Shown: in pieces, positions 17,123 to 24,045 of the stretch
Position numbering within the stretch: position 1 is the stretch's first letter
How the letters are laid out: each line of letters opens with the position of its first letter
NCBI GenBank assembly: GCA_019313905.1
Contig: JAFDAI010000024.1
Location: 1-34,270, forward strand
Length of the DNA: 34,270 bases
Direction of reading: 5' to 3'
From: Deltaproteobacteria bacterium
GTDB taxonomy: Bacteria > Desulfobacterota > Syntrophia > Syntrophales > UBA2210
The notes under the pieces: generated by a model
Told to the model about the DNA's origin: nothing
The model's input: only the letters and a program-made list of their open reading frames with translations
The model's database searches: none
Translations under genes and position numbers: made by a program

Positions 17123-17894
17123 GATATCCCCCAACGCCCTCTCCCTCGACATTCTTCAGGAGCCTCATGATATTGCCGGAGAAGATGAGTTCCTCGTCCG
17201 CCGCCGGTAGATTTAACTCCATAATTTTTTTCTTGCGTGCCAGTGGTGTTGAGAAAGGATAATCGCTTCCATACAGCAGTCTGTGTGGACCATACCTGTC
17301 AATAAATTCCCTGATTTCATTCAAGTCGGGGAGCTCTGAAGACATGTCGGCATAGGTATTCTCCCTTTTCCAGAAATTATCATCCAGAAACCTGTGGAAT
17401 CCGCCGTTCATGTGACCCAGGTGTGGAATGATGAAGGGTATTCCCTTGCCCATTCCATCAACAAGCCGAAGCGTATTCTCGTACGTTTCCTCGAGCAATA
17501 TGGCGAACCCCTGTTCTCTGATAGCATCTATCATTTTGGCACATTTCGGATCGTCATAATGATATTCCGGCTCATTCCCGTGGCGATGCCATTTAATCCC
17601 GCAGTATTGTTCGAGATCTGACGTGTCAAAATCATTCCAGACGAAATGGAAAGGATATATGCGGTGGGCTCTGTTCCTGAGGGAGCGCAGATACTCACGA
17701 GAATGTCTGCGCCGGTTCTGCCAGTATTCATCGTCGCGAGAGTCCAAATTGTACCGGTCGTAAATTTCCATAACCGGGGAAAAACAGACGGCGCCATCTA
17801 CCCCCGCTTCATCGAATTCCGGCGCGATCTCCTCATAAGCCTGCGGCGCTGAATCATCCAGTTCACCGCAATGAACGTGACAGTCAATAATCAT
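17112..17894 (-). CDS. Amidohydrolase-2 family metal-dependent hydrolase
   Basis: A TIM-barrel hydrolase or decarboxylase of 260 residues. The N-terminal HxH metal motif is in IIDCHVHCGEL (residues 2-12). IPHLGHMNGGFHRFL gives the later His ligands, and LLYGSDYPFSTPL the Asp. Substrate cannot be predicted. The frame is open 59 codons further upstream, but that extension has no family similarity. ATG 17894 has GGGAG nine bases upstream and puts the first beta strand at the N-terminus. It probably shares a transcript with the membrane-protein gene it overlaps. Confidence 0.87.
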   Translation of the reverse strand: MIIDCHVHCGELDDSAPQAYEEIAPEFDEAGVDGAVCFSPVMEIYDRYNLDSRDDEYWQNRRRHSREYLRSLRNRAHRIYPFHFVWNDFDTSDLEQYCGIKWHRHGNEPEYHYDDPKCAKMIDAIREQGFAILLEETYENTLRLVDGMGKGIPFIIPHLGHMNGGFHRFLDDNFWKRENTYADMSSELPDLNEIREFIDRYGPHRLLYGSDYPFSTPLARKKKIMELNLPAADEELIFSGNIMRLLKNVEGEGVGGYHGL

Positions 17895-17989
17895 AAAACT
17901 AGTCTCCCAAAATAGTGACAGCTGTACATGCTCAATAATCAGAATTAATTCGAGTCTGACTCTGTTTTTGCTTCTTGTGCAAGTTTTTT

Positions 17990-18523
17990 TTAAAGCGGTT
18001 GCGCGCCCCCGCCGAAGATAGAAAACAACAGTGCGAAGATCAACAGTTGAATGGCCCAGCCGATGGCGCATACCCCGACAGCCCGCAGTGTGCTTGTATA
18101 ATCAAGGGCCTGCCTGACCGCGATCACCATTGCCACCAGCATCCAGAGTGACGCCACCAGAAAAATCACCCCTCCCAGCCCCGGAATAATGCCTAATATG
18201 CGAATCAATCCGGGAGAACTCGAAAAGCCGATTGTGCGCAGCAGTTCGCCGGGATCTGACTGGGTCTGCGGTTCCGGAAGGAGTTTTGTGCCGATAAAGT
18301 ACGTGAGATATGCCCAGACATACCACCCTGCAAGGGCCCCGATCGTCCCCATCACAAGTCCGCCGAGCCCGCCTGTCCCAATGGCGCCTATCCCGGCTGC
18401 CAGACTGGAAAGGACAACAACCGCCATAGCTTGGCGCATTGCCCCCTTGTCAGCCTCAACCTCTTCATACAGGTTGACATCCAACTTGGCAGCGCGAATG
18501 ATACGATCCTGAAAACTATTCAT
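17990..18523 (-). CDS. Yip1-like membrane protein
   Basis: A 177-residue protein with five predicted membrane helices after about 35 soluble residues, starting MNSFQDRIIRAAKLDVNLYEEVEAD. That N-terminal segment and the Gly-rich helices (SLAAGIGAIGTGGLGGLVMG) fit the bacterial Yip1/YIF1 family, whose role is unknown. ATG 18523 has a strong AGGAGG at a good distance, better than the ATG at 18550. The following gene on this strand begins 95 bases downstream. Confidence 0.75.
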   Translation of the reverse strand: MNSFQDRIIRAAKLDVNLYEEVEADKGAMRQAMAVVVLSSLAAGIGAIGTGGLGGLVMGTIGALAGWYVWAYLTYFIGTKLLPEPQTQSDPGELLRTIGFSSSPGLIRILGIIPGLGGVIFLVASLWMLVAMVIAVRQALDYTSTLRAVGVCAIGWAIQLLIFALLFSIFGGGAQPL

Positions 18524-18567
18524 GATATCCTCCTGGGTGATTTTCACCATTTTGTCTGTCTGTATAG

Positions 18568-18627
18568 TTCAAATCGGCGCCTACAGCCAGATATTTTCTC
18601 GCGTCATGAGCCAGAGGCCGATTTGAA
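18568..18627. repeat. 11-bp perfect inverted repeat upstream of the Yip1-like gene
   Basis: TTCAAATCGGC at 18568-18578 and GCCGATTTGAA at 18617-18627 are perfect complements separated by 38 bases. They lie in the promoter or leader region of the minus-strand gene. The 323-base gap 18524-18846 otherwise contains only the direct-repeat copy described separately. Confidence 0.55.
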
Positions 18628-18670
18628 TCCTCTGAGAAATTCGATTAATTTGTATTGATAATTGAAGATT

Positions 18671-18713
18671 ATAGAAATGAGTGGCTATTCCCGGTCATAC
18701 ACAATGAATTAAG
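18671..18713. repeat. Direct repeat copy 1 (43 bp), left of the methyltransferase gene
   Basis: Matches 20013-20055 at 39 of 43 positions in the same orientation, with weaker similarity continuing for about 30 bases. Within the plus-strand reading both copies contain a 12-codon frame from ATG to TAA (MSGYSRSYTMN here). No function is known. Confidence 0.85.
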
Positions 18714-18846
18714 TGTTATATTACCGGAATTTCTCTATTTCCCTGTATTTCCTCGATGCATACCTGTGATCCGGGGTGTATCTGTTCACGCTTTGTTCCG
18801 TTCATATACATCATTCCCCTCGTCCCCCAAAAGGTGGCAGTCATCT

Positions 18847-19794
18847 TTATTTTGTCTTGACCAGCAGGGCCGCCAGATAACTTTCGGGCATGCGCCCGCT
18901 ACCGCGGAAATCCGTATCCTGCCCAAGAGACTTGATCGACTTCACTTTTTCTCTGCCACCGGCAACCACCATGTTCTCCAACGCCTTATGGGAAAGCCCG
19001 CTGAAATTCGTCGCCGCCAGCAAAACACCGCCGGGTTCCAGGATGTTCATCGCCGCATCAATCAGAACGGGAAAATCTTTTTTAACGCTGAATACTTTCC
19101 CATCATGCCGGGCAAAAGAAGGCGGATCAAGGATCACACAACCAAAACGGTTGCCCTTCTTAAGAGCCAGCTTCATATACGTCAGGGCATCGGCCCGGAC
19201 AAATTCATTCTCGGCGCAATCCAGCTGATTAAGTTTATAGTTTTCGCGGCCACGCTCCAGACTCTTACGGCTGATGTCCACATTGATAACGCTCGACGCG
19301 CCATAAGCCCGGGCATACACGCCAAAGGAACAGGTGTACGCAAAACAATTCAGAACTTTGACCCCTTTTGTCAACCCGGCAACGATCTTCCTGTTGCGGC
19401 GCATATCCAGAAACAAACCGCTATTCAAACCATCATTGAGATCGACGCCGAAATGAAGAGTGTTCTCCTGAACCACCGTCCGGGACGGCGCCTGATCGAT
19501 ATAGACGCTTGCGTTGATCTGCTCTGACTTGAGCGCTTTTGGGTCCAATCTCTCTTTGATAATAAGGTAACGGGCGCCAAGACGGCTTTTAACAAATTCC
19601 GCCAGAGCTTCCTTGTGGGCGATCCATCGCTTATCAAACAGATGGATCACAAAGTGGCCATCATACTGTTCGAGCACTAACCCGGGCAAGGCATCGCCAA
19701 GCCCGTTGACGAGCCGCAGGGCATTCGTTATTCTCCTCAGAGGCTTCCGCCTGCTAGTAGCCGCCTCAATAAGATCAATCGTCTTTTTGTCCAT
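18847..19794 (-). CDS. RlmI-like class I SAM-dependent rRNA methyltransferase
   Basis: Predicted 23S rRNA cytosine-5 methyltransferase or relative (PF10672 type). The 315-residue product shows LRLVNGLGDALPGLVLEQY and DGHFVIHLFD in the N-terminal part, the SAM-binding motif VLNCFAYTCSFGVYARAYGA, then VINVDISRKSLERGREN and the catalytic-region ILDPPSFARHDGKVFSV. It is shorter than RlmI (about 395 residues) because the N-terminal PUA domain is missing or much reduced. ATG 19794 has AGGAT upstream; ATG 19812 has none. The gene is bracketed by two copies of a 43-bp repeat. Confidence 0.88.
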   Translation of the reverse strand: MDKKTIDLIEAATSRRKPLRRITNALRLVNGLGDALPGLVLEQYDGHFVIHLFDKRWIAHKEALAEFVKSRLGARYLIIKERLDPKALKSEQINASVYIDQAPSRTVVQENTLHFGVDLNDGLNSGLFLDMRRNRKIVAGLTKGVKVLNCFAYTCSFGVYARAYGASSVINVDISRKSLERGRENYKLNQLDCAENEFVRADALTYMKLALKKGNRFGCVILDPPSFARHDGKVFSVKKDFPVLIDAAMNILEPGGVLLAATNFSGLSHKALENMVVAGGREKVKSIKSLGQDTDFRGSGRMPESYLAALLVKTK

Positions 19795-20012
19795 CGTTAA
19801 AGATCCTGACATTGCACAAAAAAACCGCGCCGGGTTAACCGTGACGGTCGCTAAAAACAGTAGGGCTTACGTTTTCTTTTTGGCTTCCTTTTTTCTTTTT
19901 TATGCGGACACTTGTTACCCATAACGGGTTTCTTCCCATATGACACCAGTTATATAATACGGGAAGTGTCGCCATATTCCTAAAAAATAATCGCTGTTCT
20001 CAATTTTTTTGT

Positions 20013-20055
20013 ATAGAAATGAGTGGCTATCCCCGATTACACACAATGAATTAAG
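20013..20055. repeat. Direct repeat copy 2 (43 bp), right of the methyltransferase gene
   Basis: Partner of 18671-18713, 39 of 43 identical, same orientation, starting 1342 bases further on. The short ATG-to-TAA frame is kept here as MSGYPRLHTMN. The rest of the gap 19795-20093 shows nothing recognisable. Confidence 0.85.
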
Positions 20056-20093
20056 TATCATGTCCCCGAAATTCCCTCCCTTCAGTCTTGCTT

Positions 20094-20897
20094 TTAACTT
20101 TCCCCCGTGCGGTTATTCCGGGACACACGTTCGAAGGGATCCTGACGGTAGTATTCCTGCAAAACACGATAAAGGTCCGGTGCATGTTCAATCATTAACC
20201 GCGGCTGATCGAAGAATTGCTCTGTGGCGACGGCGAAAAATTCAGCTTCGTTAGTCGCACCGTAGGCATTGAGAAAAGATTTCTTCCCCTTTTCGGTGTC
20301 GTGTTTGAGACGTAGATATTCACGCGAACAAGTCAGGACCCAGTCACGGTATTCAGCCCGGTCGCGCAGTGTAGGTGTACCATCGGCCGCACCGTCGAGC
20401 ATGTCTAGTTTGTGGGCGAATTCGTGGTAAATAACATTGTAACCGGACTCAGGATGGCGGCCACCGCGCAGGGCTGCATCCCAGATAATAATTACCGGCC
20501 CCTGCCGGAACGCCTGCCCGATAATGGGATGCTCAGGTTCCACTGGTGCGAATGTGTTTTCAAAGAAACCTGGCTTGCGTTGAGGCGGAACAACGGTAGA
20601 AGGATAGACGATGATGGATTCGACATTCCGGTAATAGTCATGGGGCAGGCCCAGAATAAGCAGACAGGCCTGAGCGGAGATGGTGACGCGGATCTCGTCG
20701 GTAAGTTCCAGTCCACCGGCTCCTTCCCAATTTTTTTCGGCGATAAAGACCTGGATCAGGGCACGCAGGTGAGCACGCTCGTCATCTTCCAGCATGCGGT
20801 AGTGGGCAACGTTACGGCGGATTATGTTCTCCCATAAGGAAGGGAAGGGAGTCTGGGTGAGCTTTTTTCGGCGACGATCGATAAACCAATGAAACAT
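20094..20897 (-). CDS. mtfA: MtfA-like zinc-dependent peptidase (M90)
   Basis: In E. coli MtfA binds the repressor Mlc and influences glucose uptake; it also has aminopeptidase activity. The 267-residue product has the zinc motif HEFAH at residues 158-162 (followed by KLDMLDG) and the third-ligand region NEAEFFAVATEQFF near residue 217. The N-terminal half carries LPHDYYRNVESIIVYPS, typical of the family. AGGA lies eight bases ahead of the ATG. Whether the regulatory role holds here is unknown, as no sugar PTS is in the window. Confidence 0.9.
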   Translation of the reverse strand: MFHWFIDRRRKKLTQTPFPSLWENIIRRNVAHYRMLEDDERAHLRALIQVFIAEKNWEGAGGLELTDEIRVTISAQACLLILGLPHDYYRNVESIIVYPSTVVPPQRKPGFFENTFAPVEPEHPIIGQAFRQGPVIIIWDAALRGGRHPESGYNVIYHEFAHKLDMLDGAADGTPTLRDRAEYRDWVLTCSREYLRLKHDTEKGKKSFLNAYGATNEAEFFAVATEQFFDQPRLMIEHAPDLYRVLQEYYRQDPFERVSRNNRTGES

Positions 20898-20929
20898 TCG
20901 AATTTCCTATTGCCCTTTTGTTTTTGGTA

Positions 20930-21082
20930 ACTGAAGTCGGACCAAGCTATTCTGCCGAGCGCCGCGAGGTCTATAACACCGGAGCGCACGTGTTCCTCTG
21001 CGGCGCGTCTGCGATCTCCCATTCGTTTTGTGCGTCAGGCGTAGCGGTCGTTAGCCTGGCGATAAAGGGATCGGCGGGAATT
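20930..21082 (-). pseudogene. Decayed fragment of addA (nuclease-domain part, piece L)
   Basis: Read on the minus strand it gives PADPFIARL and NEWEIADAP, then after a frame change EEHVRSGVIDLAALGRIAW and SDF. The intact addA around 25400-25545 reads LADPFITRL, SEWEIEDMP, KRVRSGIIDLAAL and WWICDFKT. The similarity is also clear in the DNA. The frame change and loss of both ends make it a pseudogene. It stops exactly where piece R (23051-23234) starts in the parent gene. Confidence 0.88.
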
Positions 21083-21104
21083 AAATAAATTTGTTCCCTT
21101 TTAC

Positions 21105-21659
21105 TCAAGTTAAAGCTGGTTCACAAACCCAGGAAGCTATTTCTTCTTGATATCGCTTTAGATATTCACTAGTAGGTATCGGTTCATTTGTGACGGCCTG
21201 CATGATGCAACATATATGTTTGTCTGCTTCAGCAACTTTCGTCACAAGTTTGTGAACCTCCTCAACCAAACCTTCCTGGATTTCTGTTTCAAAGTCCAGC
21301 GTTTCGCAACCAGGAGTTAGATTGTGAGCAATGTAATTCCTCGCTCTCCTTGCCTCATCAAGAATTGGGAATAGAAAATATTTTAGCTCATGAGGCATAT
21401 ACTGGTTGACAAGACGGCCAATGTTCTGAGCAAGTAATCGCTTCCAAAGCTTATCTACAAACTTATTGAAATCTGGGTCTTCATTTGAGGGCGATATTTT
21501 TCCAGATCTATGAGCATCCCTTACATCGAGCAGTGTTGCAAGAGCACGGCAATTTGCCTCAAAATGTTGAGCCACGTATAAGGCTCGTCCGAAAGTGATG
21601 AACAGACCAGAATTGATATCATCCATTTGTTTTGGATCGATGAAGGGTAAGTCTATCAT
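21105..21659 (-). CDS. Cassette-encoded protein with HEPN-like motif
   Basis: A 184-residue, mostly helical protein. The segment EARRARNYIAHN contains Arg107-x4-His112, the R-x4-6-H active-site motif of HEPN-domain RNases found in many toxins and defence proteins. No other domain is recognised. The frame can be read from 21698, but that ATG lies inside the adjoining attC site; ATG 21659 begins 12 bases after the cassette crossover box, as is usual in cassettes. Its stop is followed at about 20 bases by addA fragment L rather than an attC site, so the end of this cassette may be lost. A HEPN fold without RNase activity is possible. Confidence 0.7.
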   Translation of the reverse strand: MIDLPFIDPKQMDDINSGLFITFGRALYVAQHFEANCRALATLLDVRDAHRSGKISPSNEDPDFNKFVDKLWKRLLAQNIGRLVNQYMPHELKYFLFPILDEARRARNYIAHNLTPGCETLDFETEIQEGLVEEVHKLVTKVAEADKHICCIMQAVTNEPIPTSEYLKRYQEEIASWVCEPALT

Positions 21660-21671
21660 AGTTCTTATGCT

Positions 21672-21796
21672 GTCCAACGGTGCGGTCAGGGGCAGCAAGG
21701 GCTTCCACTGACCTTTGTAAATGATTATAAATGAATTAACGCACTATTTTTCGTCGCGGCCCGACCCTTGCTGTCCCCTGGACTGCAAGGTTATGC
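21672..21796 (-). other. attC-like recombination site 2
   Basis: On the minus strand it runs from GCATAAC (21796-21790) to GTTGGAC (21678-21672), matching the core boxes RYYYAAC and GTTRRRY. The inner arms CAGGGGACAGCAAGGG and CCCTTGCTGCCCCTG are complementary except for one extra A, the expected extrahelical base. The length is 125 bp, within the attC range. It lies between the HEPN-like gene and the small membrane-protein gene. Confidence 0.82.
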
Positions 21797-21934
21797 ATTT
21801 TCACCTTTGATTAACTTTGCATTCGAGCAAATTTTCCATGCTACTAGTAAAGCTATCATATAAGAGCTTAGGCATGATACATACAGCTCTAATACGACGG
21901 ATTATTTTAAAGTGATTTTGGTCATAGTTATTCA

Positions 21935-22114
21935 CTACTTAATTTTGGAAAGTATTGCCGTCGCGAACAAACCAACACCTATACCTGCTATCAAACTACC
22001 AATGAAATATAAAGTAGATTGATGTAGAAAGAAAAAACCAACGCCTAGACCCAACAAAACCCCGCCACCTATTGCCCACGTACTCTTATCTGATTTATTG
22101 TCATCATCACTCAT
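21935..22114 (-). CDS. Cassette-encoded small two-helix membrane protein
   Basis: A 59-residue protein: a charged start MSDDDNKSDKS, then two hydrophobic helices (residues 13-30 and 33-55) separated by a short turn, ending LSKIK. Gly-rich helices (GGGVLLGLGVGFFF). No family recognised. An ATG at 22129 is in frame, but ATG 22114 has GGAGG seven bases upstream. Between its stop and attC site 2 lie 138 bases in which I see no gene. Confidence 0.65.
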   Translation of the reverse strand: MSDDDNKSDKSTWAIGGGVLLGLGVGFFFLHQSTLYFIGSLIAGIGVGLFATAILSKIK

Positions 22115-22143
22115 TATATTGTCCTCCATTTCTTACAGATGTT

Positions 22144-22272
22144 GCATAACGTTTAGGCCTGAGTGGCTGGAAAAAGTCAACAAGGCTTTTGATTAAGGTT
22201 ATTTTTGAAGGCCTCAGCTAAATAGAAAAAGTCGCCAGCTTTTCTCAGTCTACCTCAAGGCCTTTGTTATGC
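22144..22272 (-). other. attC-like recombination site 1
   Basis: GCATAAC (minus, 22272-22266) and GTTATGC (22150-22144) are perfectly complementary core boxes. The inner arms GGCCTTGAG and CTCAGGCC pair with one extra T. The length is 129 bp. The stop codon of the gene 22267-22680 lies inside the first box, a usual arrangement in integron cassettes. Confidence 0.85.
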
Positions 22273-22680
22273 AATATTATCTTCTCGTTTTACTAATATT
22301 GCATCCATTGATACCCCAATTCCAAAGGTTGTTTGTGACATAAGACGTAAAATAAGCTTTTGGAAATTGAACTCGTAAATTAAACAGTTTGAGTGTTTAT
22401 CATATTCCTTTTTAGTGTGATGCCAAGGCCCATTCCTTATTTTCTTTTTCTTCCTTCCTGAAATATTTTTGTATATGTCAGCATCTAAAACAGGATCACC
22501 ATTTCTAATGTCACCCCAATCTACTCTCAGAGTAATAAGATATTCACCAAACAATATATCTTCATTAAAAAGGCATCTGCTGCTGCCCTCTCGTTCGTAA
22601 AGCAGCATTTCTTCTTTCGAATCAATATTCATTAACTTCATGGACAATACTTTTTTCCCTTTGTCAATTCCGATAACCAT
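22267..22680 (-). CDS. Cassette-encoded protein of unknown function
   Basis: A 137-residue protein with no recognised family. It starts MVIGIDKGKKVLSMKLMNID, looks beta-rich, and has a basic stretch GRKKKKIRNGPWHHTKKEYD near the middle. The composition is lower in GC than the flanking core genes, as is common for cassette genes. ATG 22680 lies 13 bases after the GTTATGC crossover box (22700-22694). No clear ribosome binding site is visible. The stop TAA lies within attC site 1. Confidence 0.6.
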   Translation of the reverse strand: MVIGIDKGKKVLSMKLMNIDSKEEMLLYEREGSSRCLFNEDILFGEYLITLRVDWGDIRNGDPVLDADIYKNISGRKKKKIRNGPWHHTKKEYDKHSNCLIYEFNFQKLILRLMSQTTFGIGVSMDAILVKREDNIA

Positions 22681-22693
22681 AATTTTTATCTCT

Positions 22694-22842
22694 GCATAAC
22701 GGCGAGGCTGAGCTCTCGCGCAGCGTGATAATGGCGCTTGCGCCTATTATCGGGCGAGCAAGAAGCTCCAGCCATTTGTTATCGAGGCGCTACGCGCCGA
22801 GTTCAAATGGATGAGAGCATTAGCTCAGCCTCGCCGTTACCG
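22694..22842 (-). other. attC-like, highly structured site 3
   Basis: The crossover box GTTATGC (minus, 22700-22694) is followed by a perfect 16-bp inverted repeat, 22698-22713 with 22823-22838. Two nested hairpins fill the interior: GATAAT-GGCGC/GCGCC-ATTATC near 22727-22751 and CCATTTG/CAAATGG near 22773-22810 around GGCGC-TAC-GCGCC. The distal core box is GTTACC, a poor match to consensus. It may be a degenerate attC or another folded element. Confidence 0.5.
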
Positions 22843-22862
22843 GGCGCGTAGCGCCAGGTAAC
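22836..22862. repeat. Hairpin GTTACC/GGTAAC at the edge of attC-like site 3
   Basis: GTTACC at 22836-22841 pairs with GGTAAC at 22857-22862 around an inner GCGC-GTA-GCGC stem. The GGCGC/GCGCC unit recurs three times within 130 bases here. The 370-base stretch 22681-23050 holds site 3, this hairpin, further inverted repeats (AGGCAA/TTGCCT and TTTGCCTG/CAGGCAAA at 22874-22920) and one very small ORF. Confidence 0.6.
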
Positions 22863-22986
22863 ATTTACATATAAGGCAATTTTGCCTGATATTCTGATAT
22901 TGAACTGACAAACAGGCAAATCTGCTTGTTTTCAATATAGTATATTCTTTCTGATCATGAAAAAACGATAAAACAGGAAGAAAGCT

Positions 22987-23043
22987 ATGTCAAGTAAGAT
23001 TCTTGCTGATGAATTTTCTATAGTTGAAGATCTATGTCGATAA
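22987..23043 (+). CDS. Very small ORF, possibly a truncated gene start
   Basis: Eighteen codons from ATG to TAA (MSSKILADEFSIVEDLCR) with AGGAAG upstream and AT-rich, inverted-repeat-rich DNA before it. It ends 7 bases before addA fragment R. It may be the 5' remnant of a gene broken at the junction. No family can be named. Confidence 0.2.
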   Translation: MSSKILADEFSIVEDLCR

Positions 23044-23050
23044 TTATTGG

Positions 23051-23234
23051 TTACAGCTCCTCCCACCTTTGCAGTGCGGTCAGGTAAATTCCTGTGCGGA
23101 TCCGTGATTCCGCTACGTTTTTGAGATTTGCCAGCATTTCCCTGTAGGCCTCAAGCTGTGGGCGGTATAATTCTCTCTTATGGGCAATACGTCTACAGGC
23201 TGACCGTCTTCCGGTCGTGGGGTCTTGAACTGAA
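23051..23234 (-). pseudogene. Decayed fragment of addA (extreme C-terminus, piece R)
   Basis: The minus strand reads FKTPRPEDGQPVD, then after a net 4-base loss AHKRELYRPQLEAYREMLA and NLKNV, then IRTGIYLTALQRWEEL and TAA. The intact addA at 25215-25400 reads FKTSRPEDGQPVEEF, HEKELYRPQLETYHEML and IRTGIYLTALQRWEELL. DNA similarity is high over the whole length. The frameshift and missing upstream part make it a pseudogene. Its left neighbour is the cassette array; its right neighbour is the terB-like gene. Confidence 0.92.
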
Positions 23235-23255
23235 CAGCGGGGGTCTCAATAATCC

Positions 23256-23732
23256 TCACCGATTTCCGCTGCCGATTCCCATAACTTCACGTATCTTTAT
23301 CTTTGCGTCAATGAGCTGCTGGTGAGTCAAGCGGAGCAAATTAGCCAGTTTATGGACAAGAAAATCCTCATGCTTGTCGAGGGTGCCGTCCGTGTAGGCA
23401 ATACGCCAGACCATTTCGATTATTTTGATCTTTTCTTCTTGTGTATAATTGTGATTGATAAGATTGGTAAATTGCCACAGATCCAGACTGCCTTTCAATT
23501 CTTTATCAGCAGTTTCAATAATTTCGGTGATATGTTCATCGTCCACCTCGTATTCCCTCTTGACGATTGAAATAATACCTTCTCTTTCGGACTCGCTGAA
23601 ATCACCGTCTATCTGAGACATTTCAAGCAGGAGCGCGCAGGTTGCGATACGAACATCATGAAAGGATTCTTCCCTCCCTGCGGGGCCATGCTCTGTCGTT
23701 TTTCCAAAAAACTTTTTCACAAGATCAATCAT
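23256..23732 (-). CDS. TerB-like (tellurite-resistance/DjlA-type) domain protein
   Basis: A 158-residue helical protein of the TerB family: DVRIATCALLLEMSQIDGDFSESE and WRIAYTDGTLDKHEDFLVHKLANLL carry the two acidic loop motifs (DGDFSESE and DGTLDKHE) that characterise the fold and may bind metal. Such proteins are linked to membrane stress, but single TerB genes have no fixed role. GGGAG lies eight bases before the ATG. It forms a minus-strand series with the two genes upstream. Confidence 0.85.
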   Translation of the reverse strand: MIDLVKKFFGKTTEHGPAGREESFHDVRIATCALLLEMSQIDGDFSESEREGIISIVKREYEVDDEHITEIIETADKELKGSLDLWQFTNLINHNYTQEEKIKIIEMVWRIAYTDGTLDKHEDFLVHKLANLLRLTHQQLIDAKIKIREVMGIGSGNR

Positions 23733-23756
23733 TACGTAATCTCCCGATTTCTTTTT

Positions 23757-24020
23757 TTACACCTCTTTATTTTTGCTGCCCGGTACGGCTATAGCCCATG
23801 CGTTAAAAAGCGCATTGTAGCGAAGAAGAAAAGTTTCTCCCTCACGTGTGCGAACCTTGAAGTAATCCAACGCCGGGCGGCCAGCCTCACGGCTGCCTTC
23901 GTACCAGCGATCAACTATTTCCGCTACTTCCCACCGCTGATCACGGAATGTAAAGGCCACGGGGCGTTCATTTGCCTTATAGCCGCTGTAACATTCAACA
24001 TGTATCTGTTCGAAAATCAT
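23757..24020 (-). CDS. Small conserved protein, DUF6504-like
   Basis: An 87-residue soluble protein. RDQRWEVAEIVDRWYEG followed by LDYFKVRTREGETFLLRYN resembles the DUF6504 family, small beta-rich proteins often encoded near Y-family polymerases or repair genes; the match is from memory of the pattern and not certain. Its function is unknown. It lies 24 bases upstream of the terB-like gene and 25 bases downstream of the dehydrogenase gene, so the three are likely co-transcribed. Confidence 0.65.
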   Translation of the reverse strand: MIFEQIHVECYSGYKANERPVAFTFRDQRWEVAEIVDRWYEGSREAGRPALDYFKVRTREGETFLLRYNALFNAWAIAVPGSKNKEV

Positions 24021-24045
24021 GGGTGAACCTACCTTCAGTTCCTAA

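Larger units (their letters stand above)
21083..22842 (-). mobile_element. Integron gene-cassette array without integrase (CALIN)
   Basis: Three short minus-strand genes at 21105-21659, 21935-22114 and 22267-22680 are each preceded by an attC-like site whose crossover end (GTTRRRY on the minus strand) lies 12 to about 30 bases ahead of the start codon. Two of the three sites have both core boxes and complementary arms with a single unpaired base, the hallmark of attC. No integron integrase gene is in the window. No attC-like site was found after the left-most gene. The array is enclosed by addA fragments. Confidence 0.8.

Noticed and set aside
18655-19527. Long plus-strand frame of 290 codons opposite the methyltransferase gene
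   Set aside because: It is antisense to a protein with clear SAM-methyltransferase motifs and its own translation resembles no family; its length reflects codon bias of the real gene.
20822-21022. Minus-strand frame of 66 codons upstream of mtfA
   Set aside because: Its first part is the frameshifted addA piece L and the rest overlaps the start of mtfA in another frame, so it is not a gene.
21031-21080. GTTAGCC as a possible attC core box left of the HEPN-like gene
   Set aside because: It does not fit GTTRRRY and lies inside the addA-derived sequence, where the parent gene has a related stretch.
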